Numbered from the stretch's first letter, positions 7,541-16,797 are shown. The stretch: DNA of 64,000 nucleotides from Paralysiella testudinis (GCF_016894345.1 NZ_CP069798.1:801385-865384), one strand, 5' to 3'. Numbers and translations are program-made. Notes: generated by a model not told the origin, from the letters alone.

Positions 7541-8443
7541 ATGCTGCACACCTTGATTAAACATGATTTAAAAGCGCTACAGGCTTTTGTGGCGATTGTG
7601 GAGTGCCAGGGCGTGAGTGCGGCGCAGGCGCGCTTGAATATGTCGCAATCGGCCATCAGCACCCATTTGGCGCATCTGGAAGAAAGCTTGGGCGTGTCGC
7701 TGTGCCGCCGCGGCCGCGCCGGTTTCGGGCTCACCAAGGCCGGGCATCAGCTCTACGATGCCTGCACGCTGCTGTTGCAGGCCACCGCCGAATTTCACCG
7801 CGATGTGCAAAACATCAAATGGCACCGCTCGGTGCTTTCCGGCACCTTGCGCATCTGCATGGTGGACCACATGCCCGACAGCTTTACTCAAGCATTGGCC
7901 AGCGTGATTCAAACCGCTTATCAGCGCTATCCGGAGCTGCGGCTGGCGGTAGACATCCGCTCGCCGCAGGAAATCGAAACTGCGGTGGCCACCAATCAAA
8001 TGGATTTGGGCATGGGCTATTTTGCCAACCCTTTAAAAAACCTGCGCTACCAGCCGATGCTGGAAGAGCGGCAAAATGTGTATTGCCACCGCGACCATCC
8101 GGCGGCACAGGCGCCCAACCTGACTTTAAACATGCTGGAAGAAGATTATGCTTGGGTGAAACGCGGCTATTTGCAGTCGGCATTTTTGTCGGGCTTAAAC
8201 CCGGTGCAGGTTACCGCCACGGCTTATCAGATGGAGGCCACACGGCTGTTTTTGCTGGCGGGCAGCCACATCGGCTATTTGCCGCAAGACTACGCCGCGC
8301 CGCTGGTGGCCGACGGCATACTGTGTGCGCTGCTGCCGCAACAGGCCACTTATTTGGTAACCCACTACGCGGTTACCCGCCCCACGCCTGATCCGCGCGT
8401 GAATTGGTTTTTAGGGCATTTAAGCAGCTTGCTGCCGGTGTGA
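7541..8443 (+). CDS. LysR-family transcriptional regulator
   Basis: A 300-residue LTTR. The N-terminal winged helix-turn-helix reads LKALQAFVAIVECQGVSAAQ ... MSQSAISTHLAHLEESLGVSL (about residues 10-56), with the typical long linker helix and a substrate-binding domain containing LRLAVDIRSPQEIETAVA. Effector and targets are unknown. It does not face a divergent partner, the usual LTTR arrangement: upstream there is only a decayed remnant. Confidence 0.92.
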   Translation: MLHTLIKHDLKALQAFVAIVECQGVSAAQARLNMSQSAISTHLAHLEESLGVSLCRRGRAGFGLTKAGHQLYDACTLLLQATAEFHRDVQNIKWHRSVLSGTLRICMVDHMPDSFTQALASVIQTAYQRYPELRLAVDIRSPQEIETAVATNQMDLGMGYFANPLKNLRYQPMLEERQNVYCHRDHPAAQAPNLTLNMLEEDYAWVKRGYLQSAFLSGLNPVQVTATAYQMEATRLFLLAGSHIGYLPQDYAAPLVADGILCALLPQQATYLVTHYAVTRPTPDPRVNWFLGHLSSLLPV

Positions 8444-8497
8444 GTGCCGGGCGACAGGTTTCAGGCAACAGTTTTCAGGGGACGGTTTCGAGTAAGC

Positions 8498-8579
8498 GTA
8501 GCGTGGGCTATGCCTACGAATATCAAGACGGCTGTTTGAAACCAAGCATTTTTCTACGTGAGCAACGCGCCCACGCTAC
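8498..8579. repeat. Inverted repeat GTAGCGTGGGC, 60-bp spacer
   Basis: GTAGCGTGGGC (8498-8508) and GCCCACGCTAC (8569-8579) are exact complements in the gap after the LysR gene. No coding potential is apparent. The pair resembles repetitive 'GTAGCGTGGGC' intergenic sequence seen in several Neisseriaceae (from memory). Confidence 0.5.
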
Positions 8580-8595
8580 CCTTAAAAATGGCCTT

Positions 8596-8682
8596 ATACC
8601 AATTTTAAAAATAACCTAAAGCGTTGACTGAAGAACCAAGTAAATAAGCTCCGCTTGATTACTTTATTTTTCAAATTGATAT
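8596..8682. mobile_element. Degenerate CREE-like element B (87 bp)
   Basis: It starts ATACCAATTTTAAAAATAACC and ends TTTATTTTTCAAATTGATAT, matching the terminal repeats of the CREE-like family with mismatches. The core is almost lost; only GCGTTGACTG remains of it. Probably an old, decayed copy. Confidence 0.55.
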
Positions 8683-8700
8683 GCGTAATTTTGGAATGAA

Positions 8701-8738
8701 AAACAGGCTGCCTGAAACCATTTCAGGCAGCCTGTGGT
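8701..8738 (-). terminator. DUS-pair terminator for the aromatic amino acid permease gene
   Basis: ACAGGCTGCCTGAAA (8703-8717) pairs with TTTCAGGCAGCCTGT (8721-8735), a 15-bp stem with a 3-base loop. It lies just beyond the stop of the minus-strand permease gene. Confidence 0.8.
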
Positions 8739-8754
8739 TCATTTTGCTCTGTTG

Positions 8755-10017
8755 CTAGCCCTTAAACACCGGCACCCAGCCCCATTGGCTCAGCAATTGC
8801 GCCGCAATATTGATTACGCCAAAGCTGAACACCAACAACATCAACGTCACGCCGCCGCGCACGCGGTAGCGGCCAAGGCCGAAGCGTTGACGGCTACGCC
8901 GCAACAGCATGGCGGGCACCAAGGCCGTCCACACCGCGGCGGCCAGCCCCACATAACCGATAACGGTAACAAAGCCGGTGGGAAACAGTAAACAGGCCAA
9001 GAGCGGCGGTAAAAAGGTGAGCGCGGCGGTTTTGCTGCGTCCGGCGGCATCGTCGCCCCAGCCGCACAAGTCGGCCAAGTAGTCGAACAAGCCCAGCGTC
9101 ACCCCCAAAAACGAGGTGGCAATCGCCATATAGGCAAACAGCGACAGCATTTTGCCCATACCCGCCGCCGCGTGGCCGCCGTAGCGGGTGATTTCGGCAA
9201 TCAATACCGACACCTGGCCGTCGGCCGCAATCACCGGCGCAAACGCATGGCGCGGTAAATTACCTTGAATGGCCAGCTGCCACAGCACATAAATCAGCAA
9301 GGCCAGCAGCGTGCCCAGCCACAAAGCCTTGGCTACCTTGGCCGCATCGCCGCGGTAGTGTTTATACAGGCTGGCCACATTGCCGTGAAAGCCAAACGAA
9401 GCCAGGCATACCGGCAGCGCAGTGAGCACATATGGCCAATAGCGCGTGCCCGCCGCCGCACCGCTGTCGAGCAACAGCGGCCATTGCGCCGAGCCGATCA
9501 AGGGGCCGGTGGCCAGCAGAAAGGTGATGACCATGCCGCCCAGCAGCACACTGGTGAGCCGCCCTACCCAGCGGCTGCTCCACACCACGCACAGCGCCAG
9601 CACGGTAAAAAACAGCAGCTGCCCCACTGGTAGCGGCACCGTTTGCCCCATGGCGCTCAGGTTTTGGGCGGTTAAATCGCCGCCCACAAAAATATAGGCA
9701 TAGGTGAGCACATACAGCACAAACGCCACCGCCAGCCCGGTAATGCCGTTCCACACCGGGCCGAGTAAGTCTTTCACCAAAGTGTCGAAGCTGGCGCCAG
9801 CCGGATAATGGCTGCCCACTTCCAGCAGCATCAGCCCGGAGGCCAACATGCAAAACCAAGTGTAGGCCAGCACCAGCAGCGAGCCGCCAAACCAAATACC
9901 GGCGGTGGCGGTGGGATTGGCAAACATACCGGCACCCACCACGGTACCGGCGATAATTAAAGCGCCGCCGAGTAAAGACGGGGCGCGGGAAGGGGTGAGC
10001 GGCATGGTTGTTGGCAA
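8755..10017 (-). CDS. Aromatic amino acid transport family protein (TyrP/Mtr-like)
   Basis: A 420-residue inner-membrane permease of the HAAAP family with about eleven membrane segments. The first segment GGALIIAGTVVGAGMFANPTA is the family signature near the N-terminus. GFHGNVASLYKHYRG in the middle and the ATSFLGVTLGLFDYLADL segment are also typical. It should import tyrosine or tryptophan with protons; which one cannot be told. ATG 10017 or 10005 could be the start. It is divergent from priA with about 110 bp between starts. Confidence 0.9.
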   Translation of the reverse strand: MPTTMPLTPSRAPSLLGGALIIAGTVVGAGMFANPTATAGIWFGGSLLVLAYTWFCMLASGLMLLEVGSHYPAGASFDTLVKDLLGPVWNGITGLAVAFVLYVLTYAYIFVGGDLTAQNLSAMGQTVPLPVGQLLFFTVLALCVVWSSRWVGRLTSVLLGGMVITFLLATGPLIGSAQWPLLLDSGAAAGTRYWPYVLTALPVCLASFGFHGNVASLYKHYRGDAAKVAKALWLGTLLALLIYVLWQLAIQGNLPRHAFAPVIAADGQVSVLIAEITRYGGHAAAGMGKMLSLFAYMAIATSFLGVTLGLFDYLADLCGWGDDAAGRSKTAALTFLPPLLACLLFPTGFVTVIGYVGLAAAVWTALVPAMLLRRSRQRFGLGRYRVRGGVTLMLLVFSFGVINIAAQLLSQWGWVPVFKG

Positions 10018-10129
10018 TCCTGTGGCCGTGGGCTATGGCCACGGCAAAAGCGGCCATTATACCGATGGCCACGGCCTGCGCGCCACCGTGTACAATGGCG
10101 GCATTTCCACCACCAAAGCTTGCGGCACC

Positions 10130-12310
10130 GTGATTTACCACCAACTGGCGCTCAATGTGCCGCTGGACACCCTCTTCACCTACGCCCACCCGCACAGGCT
10201 GCCTGAAGGCACGCGGGTGGCGGTGCCGTTTCGCGGTAAAACCGTGGCGGCGCTGGTGTGGGCAGCCGATGTGGCGGCAGAAATCGACAGTGCCAAAATC
10301 CGCCCGATTGCACAGGTGTTTGACCACGAGCCGCCGCTGGATGCCGATTGGCGCGCGCTGTTGCAGTTTGCCGCCCGCTATTACCACTATCCCTTGGGGC
10401 AAGCGGTGTTTGCCGCCTTGCCCCAGGGTTTGCGTGAGGCGCGGCCGGTGGCGCCGCCGCCGGTGGCGCAATCGTTTGTATTGTCGGCCACCGGCTTGAC
10501 ACAAGCTGCACCCAAGGCGCACCACCGCAAGCAGCTGGCCTTATGGCAGGCTTTGCAGCAAGGTGCACTCAGCCTGCCGGCGGCCAAAGCCATTCACACG
10601 CAAGCCCCATCGCTGCTGAAACAATGGCAACAACAAGGCTGGTTAGACGCCATTGCCAGCCCGGCGCATGGGGCGATGCCGCCGTCGCCGCATGTATTAA
10701 ATGAAGAACAACAGGCCGCCAGCCAAGCCGTTCAGGCAGCCTGTGGCGGCTTTGCACCGTTTTTGCTGCACGGCATCACCGGCAGCGGCAAAACCGAAGT
10801 GTATTTCGACATCATGGCCAAGGTGTTGGCGGCGGGGCGGCAAGTGCTGTTTTTACTGCCGGAAATCAACCTTACCCCGCAGCTGTTGGCGCGCGTGCAG
10901 CAGCGTTTTCCCCACACCCGCACCGCCGTGCTGCACAGCCAGGCCGCCGCTGGGGCGCGTACCCAAGATTATTTGCGTGCGCAAAGCGGACAGGCCGCCT
11001 TGGTGGTGGGCACGCGGCTGGCGGTGTTCACGCCGCTGCGGCAATTGGGGCTGGTGGTGGTAGACGAAGAGCACGACAGCTCGTTTAAACAAGACAGCGA
11101 TTTGCGCTATCAGGCGCGTGATTTGGCGGTGTGGCGCGCGCAACAGGCCGCCTGCCCGATTGTACTGGGCAGCGCCACCCCAAGCCTAGAGAGCTGGCAC
11201 AAAGCCCGCCATGGCGACTACCGCCTGCTCAGCCTGGGCAGGCGCGCCCATCACGCCGCTGCCTTGCCGCAAATTGTGCTGGCCGATGTGCGCCGCCAAA
11301 AATTGGACAACGGCTTTAGCGCCCAAGCGCTGGCGCTGTTGCAACAAAACCACGCCCAAGGCGGCATGAGCATGGTGTATCTGAATCGGCGCGGCTTTGC
11401 CCCGGCGCTGTTTTGCGGCGATTGCGGCCACACTTTCGGCTGCCCGCATTGCTCGGCCAAAATGGTACTGCACCAACAAGCGCGCCAGCTGCGCTGCCAC
11501 CATTGCGATTTCAGGCAGCCTATCCCGCGCATTTGCCCCGATTGCGGCAATCAGGATTTAACCGCCGTGGGGCATGGCACCCAGCGGGTAGAAGAAACCC
11601 TGCGCCAAGCCTTGCCCGGTGCGGCAGTGGTGCGGGTGGATCGCGACAGCACCGCCCGCAAACAAGATTGGGCGCAGTTGTATGAGCGCATCGATGCTGG
11701 CGCAGTGGATGTATTGGTGGGCACGCAAATGCTAGCCAAAGGCCACGATTTCGCCCGCTTGAATTTGGTGTTGGTGCTCAATGCCGACGGCAGCCTTTAC
11801 AGCGCCGACTTCCGCGCACCGGAGCGGCTGTTTGCCGAATTGATGCAAGTGGCCGGGCGTGCCGGGCGGGCCGATGCGCCCGGGCGTGTGTTGGTGCAAA
11901 CCCAATTGCCCGACCACGCCGTATTTCAGGCGCTTAAAGCACAGGATTACCCGCGCTTTGCCGATGCCGAGCTGGCGGCAAGGCAAAGCTTGGGCTTGCC
12001 GCCGTTTGCCTTTGTGGCCGCCATCCGCGCCGATGCCCCCAGCATGAGCGAAGCCGTGGCATTTTTGCGGCTGATAATCGACGAGCAGGCCAACGGCTTC
12101 AGGCTGCCTGAAACCATCAGCCAATTCGGGCCGGTGCCGATGCTGATGGCACGGCTGGCCGGGCGCGAACGGGCGCAAGTATTTTTGGAAGGCACCCAGC
12201 GGCGCGACTTGCACCACAGCATCGGCCTGTGGCGGCAACTGCTGCGCCATTTTGAAACAACACACCGCGCGATAAGGTGGTCGATTGATGTGGATCCAAC
12301 AGATATTTAA
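10130..12310 (+). CDS. priA: Primosomal protein N' (replication restart helicase)
   Basis: PriA recognises abandoned forks and reloads the replicative helicase. From GTG 10130 (VIYHQLALNVPLDTLFTY, aligning with known N-termini) the product has 726 residues. Seen in order: the N-terminal DNA-binding domain, Walker A GITGSGKT (about 215), DEEH box (about 310), the Cys-rich zinc module CGDCGHTFGCPHC ... CHHC ... CPDCG (about 425-475) inserted in the helicase core, and GTQMLAKGHDF. The open frame runs further 5' but lacks family similarity there. The 3' end overlaps the open frame that leads into dacB. Confidence 0.97.
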   Translation: MIYHQLALNVPLDTLFTYAHPHRLPEGTRVAVPFRGKTVAALVWAADVAAEIDSAKIRPIAQVFDHEPPLDADWRALLQFAARYYHYPLGQAVFAALPQGLREARPVAPPPVAQSFVLSATGLTQAAPKAHHRKQLALWQALQQGALSLPAAKAIHTQAPSLLKQWQQQGWLDAIASPAHGAMPPSPHVLNEEQQAASQAVQAACGGFAPFLLHGITGSGKTEVYFDIMAKVLAAGRQVLFLLPEINLTPQLLARVQQRFPHTRTAVLHSQAAAGARTQDYLRAQSGQAALVVGTRLAVFTPLRQLGLVVVDEEHDSSFKQDSDLRYQARDLAVWRAQQAACPIVLGSATPSLESWHKARHGDYRLLSLGRRAHHAAALPQIVLADVRRQKLDNGFSAQALALLQQNHAQGGMSMVYLNRRGFAPALFCGDCGHTFGCPHCSAKMVLHQQARQLRCHHCDFRQPIPRICPDCGNQDLTAVGHGTQRVEETLRQALPGAAVVRVDRDSTARKQDWAQLYERIDAGAVDVLVGTQMLAKGHDFARLNLVLVLNADGSLYSADFRAPERLFAELMQVAGRAGRADAPGRVLVQTQLPDHAVFQALKAQDYPRFADAELAARQSLGLPPFAFVAAIRADAPSMSEAVAFLRLIIDEQANGFRLPETISQFGPVPMLMARLAGRERAQVFLEGTQRRDLHHSIGLWRQLLRHFETTHRAIRWSIDVDPTDI

Positions 12311-12329
12311 TACCCTAGCTAGGCCTATT

Positions 12330-12433
12330 ATACCAATCATAAAAAATAAGATAACAAGGCGGCGAGCCGCAGACAGTACAGCTAGTACGACAAGGCGAGC
12401 CAACGCAGTTAGGTTATTTTTTAGGACTGGTAT
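12330..12433. mobile_element. CREE-like element C (104 bp) at the 5' end of dacB
   Basis: ATACCAATCATAAAAAATAA ... TTATTTTTTAGGACTGGTAT bounds the Correia core GGCGGCGAGCCGCAGACAGT ... GGCGAGCCAACGCAGT. It is open in the dacB reading frame and ends exactly where the dacB signal peptide begins. Confidence 0.88.
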
Positions 12434-13829
12434 TTCAGGCCGCCGCGCGGCCGCCTTGGCATGGCTGTGTTTATTGACAACACCGGCAGTGGCGCTGGAT
12501 TTCGGCCGCATCCCGCCCGAAGAAGTGGCGCTGTATGTGCAGGATTTACACACCGGCCAAGTGTTGCTGCAACACCGCGCCGACGCCAGCATGAACCCGG
12601 CTTCCACCATGAAATTGGTGACCACCTTTGCCGCTTTGCGTGCGCTGGGGCCGGACTACCGCTGGCACACCGAATTCAAGAGCGATGCCCCCGTGCGCGA
12701 CGGCGTTTTGCAGGGCAACCTGTATTGGCAGGGCAGCGGCAGCCCTGTGTTCGACCAGCCTGATTTGCAAGACATGCAGGCACAATTGCGCTTGCTGGGC
12801 ATCAGCCGCATCGGCGGCCAAGTGGTGCTCGATCGCAGCGTGTGGGGCAGCAGCGGCAGTGCCGACGGCTTTGAGGCCGACGAAGGCGCCCTGTTCGTTA
12901 CCCCGCCCGATCCGCATATGGTGGCCTATAAAGTGTTGTGGGCTACCGCCGGCATTGATGCCGAAGGCAATCCCCAGTTCGACCTCAACCCGCCGCTGGC
13001 CGACACCCCGCGCGACATCCAAGTGGCCGTGGCCAATCGCCCGGCACGCTGCGGCAAACTGGCCAATTATTTGAGCATCCAGCATCTCAACGGCGTATTG
13101 CAGTTTCGCGGCCGCCTGCCGCAAAGCTGCGTGGGCGAAAAAATGTTTGTCAACCTGTTTGACGCACCCACCTTTGCCCGCCAAAGCTTTAGCGGACACT
13201 GGCTGGCCACCGGCGGCAATGCCGTAACCTTTGCCGAAGGCCGCACCCCGCCGCAGGCACGCACCTTGGCCGCCAACAACAGCAAGCCCTTGGCTGAAGT
13301 GCTCACCGACATGAACAAATTTTCCAATAATCTGATTGCCCGCAGCGTGTTTCTTGCCATCGGCGAGCACGAAGCCGCCGGCAAGCACACCGTGCAAAAC
13401 GCCAAAGGCGCCGTGCGCCGCCAGCTCGTGGCCGCCGGATTAGACGACGAAGCGCTGGTGTTGGAAAACGGCTCCGGCCTGTCGCGGCGCGAGCGCCTCA
13501 CCGCCCGCTTTATGGGGCAAATGTTGCAGCAAGCCTGGCAAAGCCCGTTTCAGGCAGCCTTTATCAACACCCTGCCCATCGGCGGCCACGACGGTACCTT
13601 AAAAGGCCGCTTTAAAAACAGCGGCGGCGGCCTGCGCCTGAAAACCGGCACCCTGCAAAACGTGCGTGCACTGGCCGGCTATTGGCTGCCTGAAAACCCG
13701 CAGCAACATCCGCTGGCGCTGGTTGTTATCATCAACTCCGAGCGCAGCGGCGGCTATTTGCCCGATATGGACAAGCTGGTGGAGCGGGTATTAAACGACA
13801 CCCAAGCGCTTGAAAAAACCTTGCCCTGA
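12432..13829 (+). CDS. dacB: D-alanyl-D-alanine carboxypeptidase/endopeptidase (PBP4, S13)
   Basis: A periplasmic penicillin-binding protein that trims peptidoglycan peptides. All S13 active-site motifs are present: STMK (SxxK) just after NPA, SNN in NKFSNNLIA, and KTG in RLKTGTLQNV. A signal peptide ISGRRAAALAWLCLLTTPAVA precedes LDFGRIPPEE. The start is unclear. No ATG or GTG lies near the signal peptide. The candidates are ATT 12432, with AGGA five bases upstream; TTG 12456; or TTG 12285/ATG 12288, which would translate the inserted CREE-like element as a 49-residue leader. I list from 12432. The coding sequence otherwise looks intact. Confidence 0.85.
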   Translation: MSGRRAAALAWLCLLTTPAVALDFGRIPPEEVALYVQDLHTGQVLLQHRADASMNPASTMKLVTTFAALRALGPDYRWHTEFKSDAPVRDGVLQGNLYWQGSGSPVFDQPDLQDMQAQLRLLGISRIGGQVVLDRSVWGSSGSADGFEADEGALFVTPPDPHMVAYKVLWATAGIDAEGNPQFDLNPPLADTPRDIQVAVANRPARCGKLANYLSIQHLNGVLQFRGRLPQSCVGEKMFVNLFDAPTFARQSFSGHWLATGGNAVTFAEGRTPPQARTLAANNSKPLAEVLTDMNKFSNNLIARSVFLAIGEHEAAGKHTVQNAKGAVRRQLVAAGLDDEALVLENGSGLSRRERLTARFMGQMLQQAWQSPFQAAFINTLPIGGHDGTLKGRFKNSGGGLRLKTGTLQNVRALAGYWLPENPQQHPLALVVIINSERSGGYLPDMDKLVERVLNDTQALEKTLP

Positions 13830-13939
13830 CCTTATTTATTTGAATCTGTGTACCGGTGTTTTAAAAGCAACCGTCGGATTAATAATGAAGATATGCACTC
13901 GGATGGAAAGTGCAGCAATTTACAAGTTATTTTGTTCAG

Positions 13940-14236
13940 GCTACCTGAAACGAAAAATCCGTGCAGCCTTCCCCTTGGCGCAGCCGAACGGAGCATGGTT
14001 TTGGCGGAAACAAGGGCGGTCCGGAGCGCAGCGACTCGCGAGCGCCGCCAAAAGTATGCGTAGTGAGGGAAGTTTGGCGTAGCCAAACCTGCAACCGGGG
14101 TCGCCTTTCTTTTGCTTACTTTGCTCGCCGTAGGTGCGCTTCGCGTGAGCGAAGCAAAGAAAAGTAAGTGGCCGCGCGGCCATGAAGCGCAAAGTAAAAC
14201 GATTAAGAAAATGTATAAAAAACATAATCTGTTTTA
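13940..14236. repeat. Hairpin-rich dispersed repeat, copy 1 (about 297 bp)
   Basis: It fills most of the 483-bp gap between dacB and grxC and is repeated in the same orientation at 63111-63388. Internal hairpins include GTTTGGC/GCCAAAC, a stem from CTTACTTTGCT to AGCAAAGAAAAGTAAG, and the palindrome GGCCGCGCGGCC. Copy 1 carries about 20 extra bases in the CTTACTTTGCT-AGCAAAG loop. A minus-strand frame (KKGDPGCRFG...) stays open in both copies but looks like an artefact of the repeat. Confidence 0.8.
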
Positions 14237-14312
14237 AATAACTCACTTTATTTTAAAGCTTATCCATTGGTAAGTTAAACCACAGCAATCCACCAAAACC
14301 ATGGAAACCGCC

Positions 14313-14573
14313 ATGCCCACCATCACCATGTACACCACCGCCTACTGCCCCTACTGCAATATGGCCAAAGCATTATTGAAGCAAAAAGGCATCCACCACA
14401 TCGAAGAAATCCGCATCGACGCCGAACCCGCCTTGCGCAGCGCCATGATGGAACGCACCGGCCGCCGCACCGTGCCGCAGATTTACATTGGCAGCACCCA
14501 TGTGGGCGGCTTTGACGATTTGAACGCGCTAAACCGCGCGGGCAAGCTGGATGCTTTGTTGGCAAACGGCTAG
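14313..14573 (+). CDS. grxC: Glutaredoxin 3
   Basis: A small dithiol glutaredoxin that reduces disulfides with glutathione. MPTITMYTTAYCPYC places the redox motif CPYC at residues 12-15. The TVPQIYIG cis-proline loop and VGGFDDLNAL glutathione-binding segment follow. ATG 14313 aligns best with family N-termini; ATG 14301 would add four residues. secB follows about 100 bp downstream, a pairing also seen in other proteobacteria. Confidence 0.93.
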   Translation: MPTITMYTTAYCPYCNMAKALLKQKGIHHIEEIRIDAEPALRSAMMERTGRRTVPQIYIGSTHVGGFDDLNALNRAGKLDALLANG

Positions 14574-14672
14574 AATGTATTACTTGAAACTTTCAGCGTT
14601 CGGGCCGTTTCAGGCAGCCTGAACATTTTGTTTTCCCACCTTTAGCCACGATTATTTTATTAAGGAAACGCC

Positions 14673-15134
14673 ATGAGCGAAGAAGTAAAAGCTGCCGAAC
14701 AGCAACCCGTATTCAGCATTGAAAAACTGTATCTGAAAGACCTGTCTTTGGAAGTGCCGCACGCACCGCGCATTTTTCTGGAAAACGGCGAGCCAGAAGT
14801 AGACATGCGCGTGGCCACCGAAAGCACCAAGCTGGAAGACGAGTTTTACAACTGCGCGGTTACTGTTACCGTTACTGCCAAGCTGGCCGATGATAAAGTG
14901 ATGTTCCTCAACGAAGTCACCCAAAGTGGTATTTTCCGCATCGCCAATATCGACGACGCCGACATCCAGCTCTTGCTGGCCGTGGCCTGCCCCAACATCC
15001 TATTCCCCTACGCCCGCGAAGCCGTATCCAGCACCATCACCCGCGCCGGTTTCCCGCCGGTGCTGCTGGCGCCCATCAACTTTGAAGCCATGTACCAGCA
15101 AGGCCAAGAAGAAGGCGAAGCCGGCAACGCTTAA
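14673..15134 (+). CDS. secB: Protein-export chaperone SecB
   Basis: SecB is a tetrameric chaperone that keeps preproteins unfolded and hands them to SecA. The 153-residue acidic protein shows the family core [19 protein letters not shown], the [11 protein letters not shown] strand and the signature [24 protein letters not shown] (about residues 108-130). TAAGGAAACGCC before ATG 14673 is a good ribosome-binding site. A hairpin terminator follows. Confidence 0.97.
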   Translation: MSEEVKAAEQQPVFSIEKLYLKDLSLEVPHAPRIFLENGEPEVDMRVATESTKLEDEFYNCAVTVTVTAKLADDKVMFLNEVTQSGIFRIANIDDADIQLLLAVACPNILFPYAREAVSSTITRAGFPPVLLAPINFEAMYQQGQEEGEAGNA

Positions 15135-15156
15135 GGCTGCCTGAAGCCCTTAATCA

Positions 15157-15208
15157 AAAACCCTGTATTGCTGCGGTGTTTCATCAGCGGCAATACAGGG
15201 TTTTAATA
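15157..15208 (+). terminator. Intrinsic terminator after secB
   Basis: AAAACCCTGTATTGC (15157-15171) pairs with GCAATACAGGGTTTT (15190-15204). The 15-bp stem is flanked by A and T runs and may work both ways. Confidence 0.85.
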
Positions 15209-15267
15209 TGGATTTGAACTCTAGAGTTGTTGGTTTTATTGCTTTTATTTCACTCTATGATTTATTT

Positions 15268-16491
15268 TCAGGCAGCCTCGTGCTGCTGATATTTTGCATA
15301 CCACCACTGCGCGGCATAACCAAGCAAAATGCCAGCAAACAAGGCACCGGTGGAGGCCAGGCCGGTAAGCAGCAACATAATCAGCAATACCGCAATCGGC
15401 TTGCCCATGCACACGGTGGCCATGGCGCCTGCTGCGCTCACAATGGCCACGGTGAGCGGTATGGCGGGCACCAAAAGGTGCACGGCGGCAGCCAGTGCGG
15501 CGGCGGCAAAAATGGCCGGGAAAAACTCACCGCCGCGCCAGCCGCCGCACAGGCATATAGTCATGGCCAAAACTTTGCCCAGCGCCAAGGCCAATAAACC
15601 CCAGAAGCCCAGCTGAATGCTGTGCTCCAGTGCATGTGCCATTTCATGATGGCCGGAAAAGCGCAGCAGGGGAAAGCAGGCGGCCATGGCGGCAAAGATG
15701 ATGGATGCGACCAGAATTTGCCGGAATGGGCTGCCAATATGCGCCAGCCACTGCGGCATTTTGTGGTGCAGCTTGAGGTAGAGCAGCCCCAGTAAGGCGC
15801 CGCACAGGGCGGTGGGCAAGGCCGTGACGGCATCGCTGCCCGTTTGCGTGTAGTCGGGCAGCGGCAGGGCTTGGAAGTCGCCATGGGTGAGCCATTGGTG
15901 GCTGAACCAAAAGCCGCTTAAGCCGCAGACGGCGGCCAGAAATTTAAGCACCAACGGTGTGGCTTGGGCATCGATTTGGCCGTTGGCTTGCTCGTCTACC
16001 AAAATGGCGGCACCGGGCGGTGCGCCATACAGGCCGGACAGCGCGGCCACGGCGCCGGTGTCGCGAATCAACCGCTGCTCTTGCTGGCTGGCGGCCAGCA
16101 ATAAGGAAATAATGGCCGAACAGCCTGCGGCCACGGCCAGCAAGCCTGCTTCGGGGCCAACGGCGCCGCCGAAACCCACGGCGATAATGGCCGACACGGC
16201 AATCAGCAGGGTATCGCGTTTTTTGGCTTGCAGCGGCGAATGCAGGGCGTGCAGTTGTTGCTGCACGCTGCCATCGCCCGCCGTGCCCTGATGGCGGTAA
16301 TGCTGAATCCAAGCCAGAATGGCGCCGCCGATGGTGATGACGGTGAAGATATAGCCGGGATGATTGCCGTAATCGTGCGACCACAGCAGATGCTGCACGC
16401 TTTGCATCAGATACAGTACCAGCGCGGCCAGCGCACCGGCGGCAAAACCGTAGCCGATGGCAATGGCAAAGGATTTGGTGCGGATATTCAT
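15268..16491 (-). CDS. CLC-family chloride channel/ion transporter
   Basis: A 407-residue membrane protein of the voltage-gated chloride channel superfamily. Recognisable motifs are VGFGGAVGPEAGLLA (the GxxGPE filter region with its glutamate, about residues 105-119) and CGGWRGGEFFPAI (GGxxGGxFxP, near residue 320). The first filter motif GSGIP is not evident, which places it with divergent, YfeO-like members. Whether it is a channel or a Cl-/H+ exchanger cannot be decided. It stands alone between convergent and divergent neighbours. Confidence 0.88.
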   Translation of the reverse strand: MNIRTKSFAIAIGYGFAAGALAALVLYLMQSVQHLLWSHDYGNHPGYIFTVITIGGAILAWIQHYRHQGTAGDGSVQQQLHALHSPLQAKKRDTLLIAVSAIIAVGFGGAVGPEAGLLAVAAGCSAIISLLLAASQQEQRLIRDTGAVAALSGLYGAPPGAAILVDEQANGQIDAQATPLVLKFLAAVCGLSGFWFSHQWLTHGDFQALPLPDYTQTGSDAVTALPTALCGALLGLLYLKLHHKMPQWLAHIGSPFRQILVASIIFAAMAACFPLLRFSGHHEMAHALEHSIQLGFWGLLALALGKVLAMTICLCGGWRGGEFFPAIFAAAALAAAVHLLVPAIPLTVAIVSAAGAMATVCMGKPIAVLLIMLLLTGLASTGALFAGILLGYAAQWWYAKYQQHEAA

Positions 16492-16557
16492 ATAAAGCCT
16501 CGATTTGATGCCGAGCAGTTTATTTTTTCAGGCAGCCTTTTAGGGGCACCGCCGTAG

Positions 16558-16577
16558 GTTGGATTCTTGAATCCAAC
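16558..16577. repeat. Palindrome GTTGGATTC-TT-GAATCCAAC
   Basis: A perfect 9-bp inverted repeat in a 306-bp gap (16492-16797) that also holds DUS copies and a second imperfect hairpin (TTGCCGAA/TTCGGCAA near 16639-16660). A related GGATTCGGCAATCC stretch occurs near 47868. No gene is supported in this gap. Confidence 0.45.
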
Positions 16578-16797
16578 ACTGGTTTGAAGAACAAGATATA
16601 CCGATGCTAAAAATAAAACGATATTGATACGCAGCTGGATTGCCGAATCCAGTTCGGCAATGACGGTTTTATATTTCAGGTAGCCTTGATACACAACTGC
16701 GTATCTTTAGTTATTAAGCTTCGTGCATAAAAGCATTGAAAAACCTTTGGTTTTCTTGGCGAAATAGGCTCTAAAGGCTACCTGAAAGCATTGGTAC

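Noticed and set aside
9362..10525. 387-residue minus-strand frame over the permease/priA junction
   Set aside because: It spans two divergent genes in the wrong frame and has low-complexity Arg/His/Gly content.
13940..14246. Minus-strand protein (KKGDPGCRFG...) in both repeat copies
   Set aside because: The frame lies wholly within a hairpin-rich repeat, has no ribosome-binding site and differs at the ends between copies.
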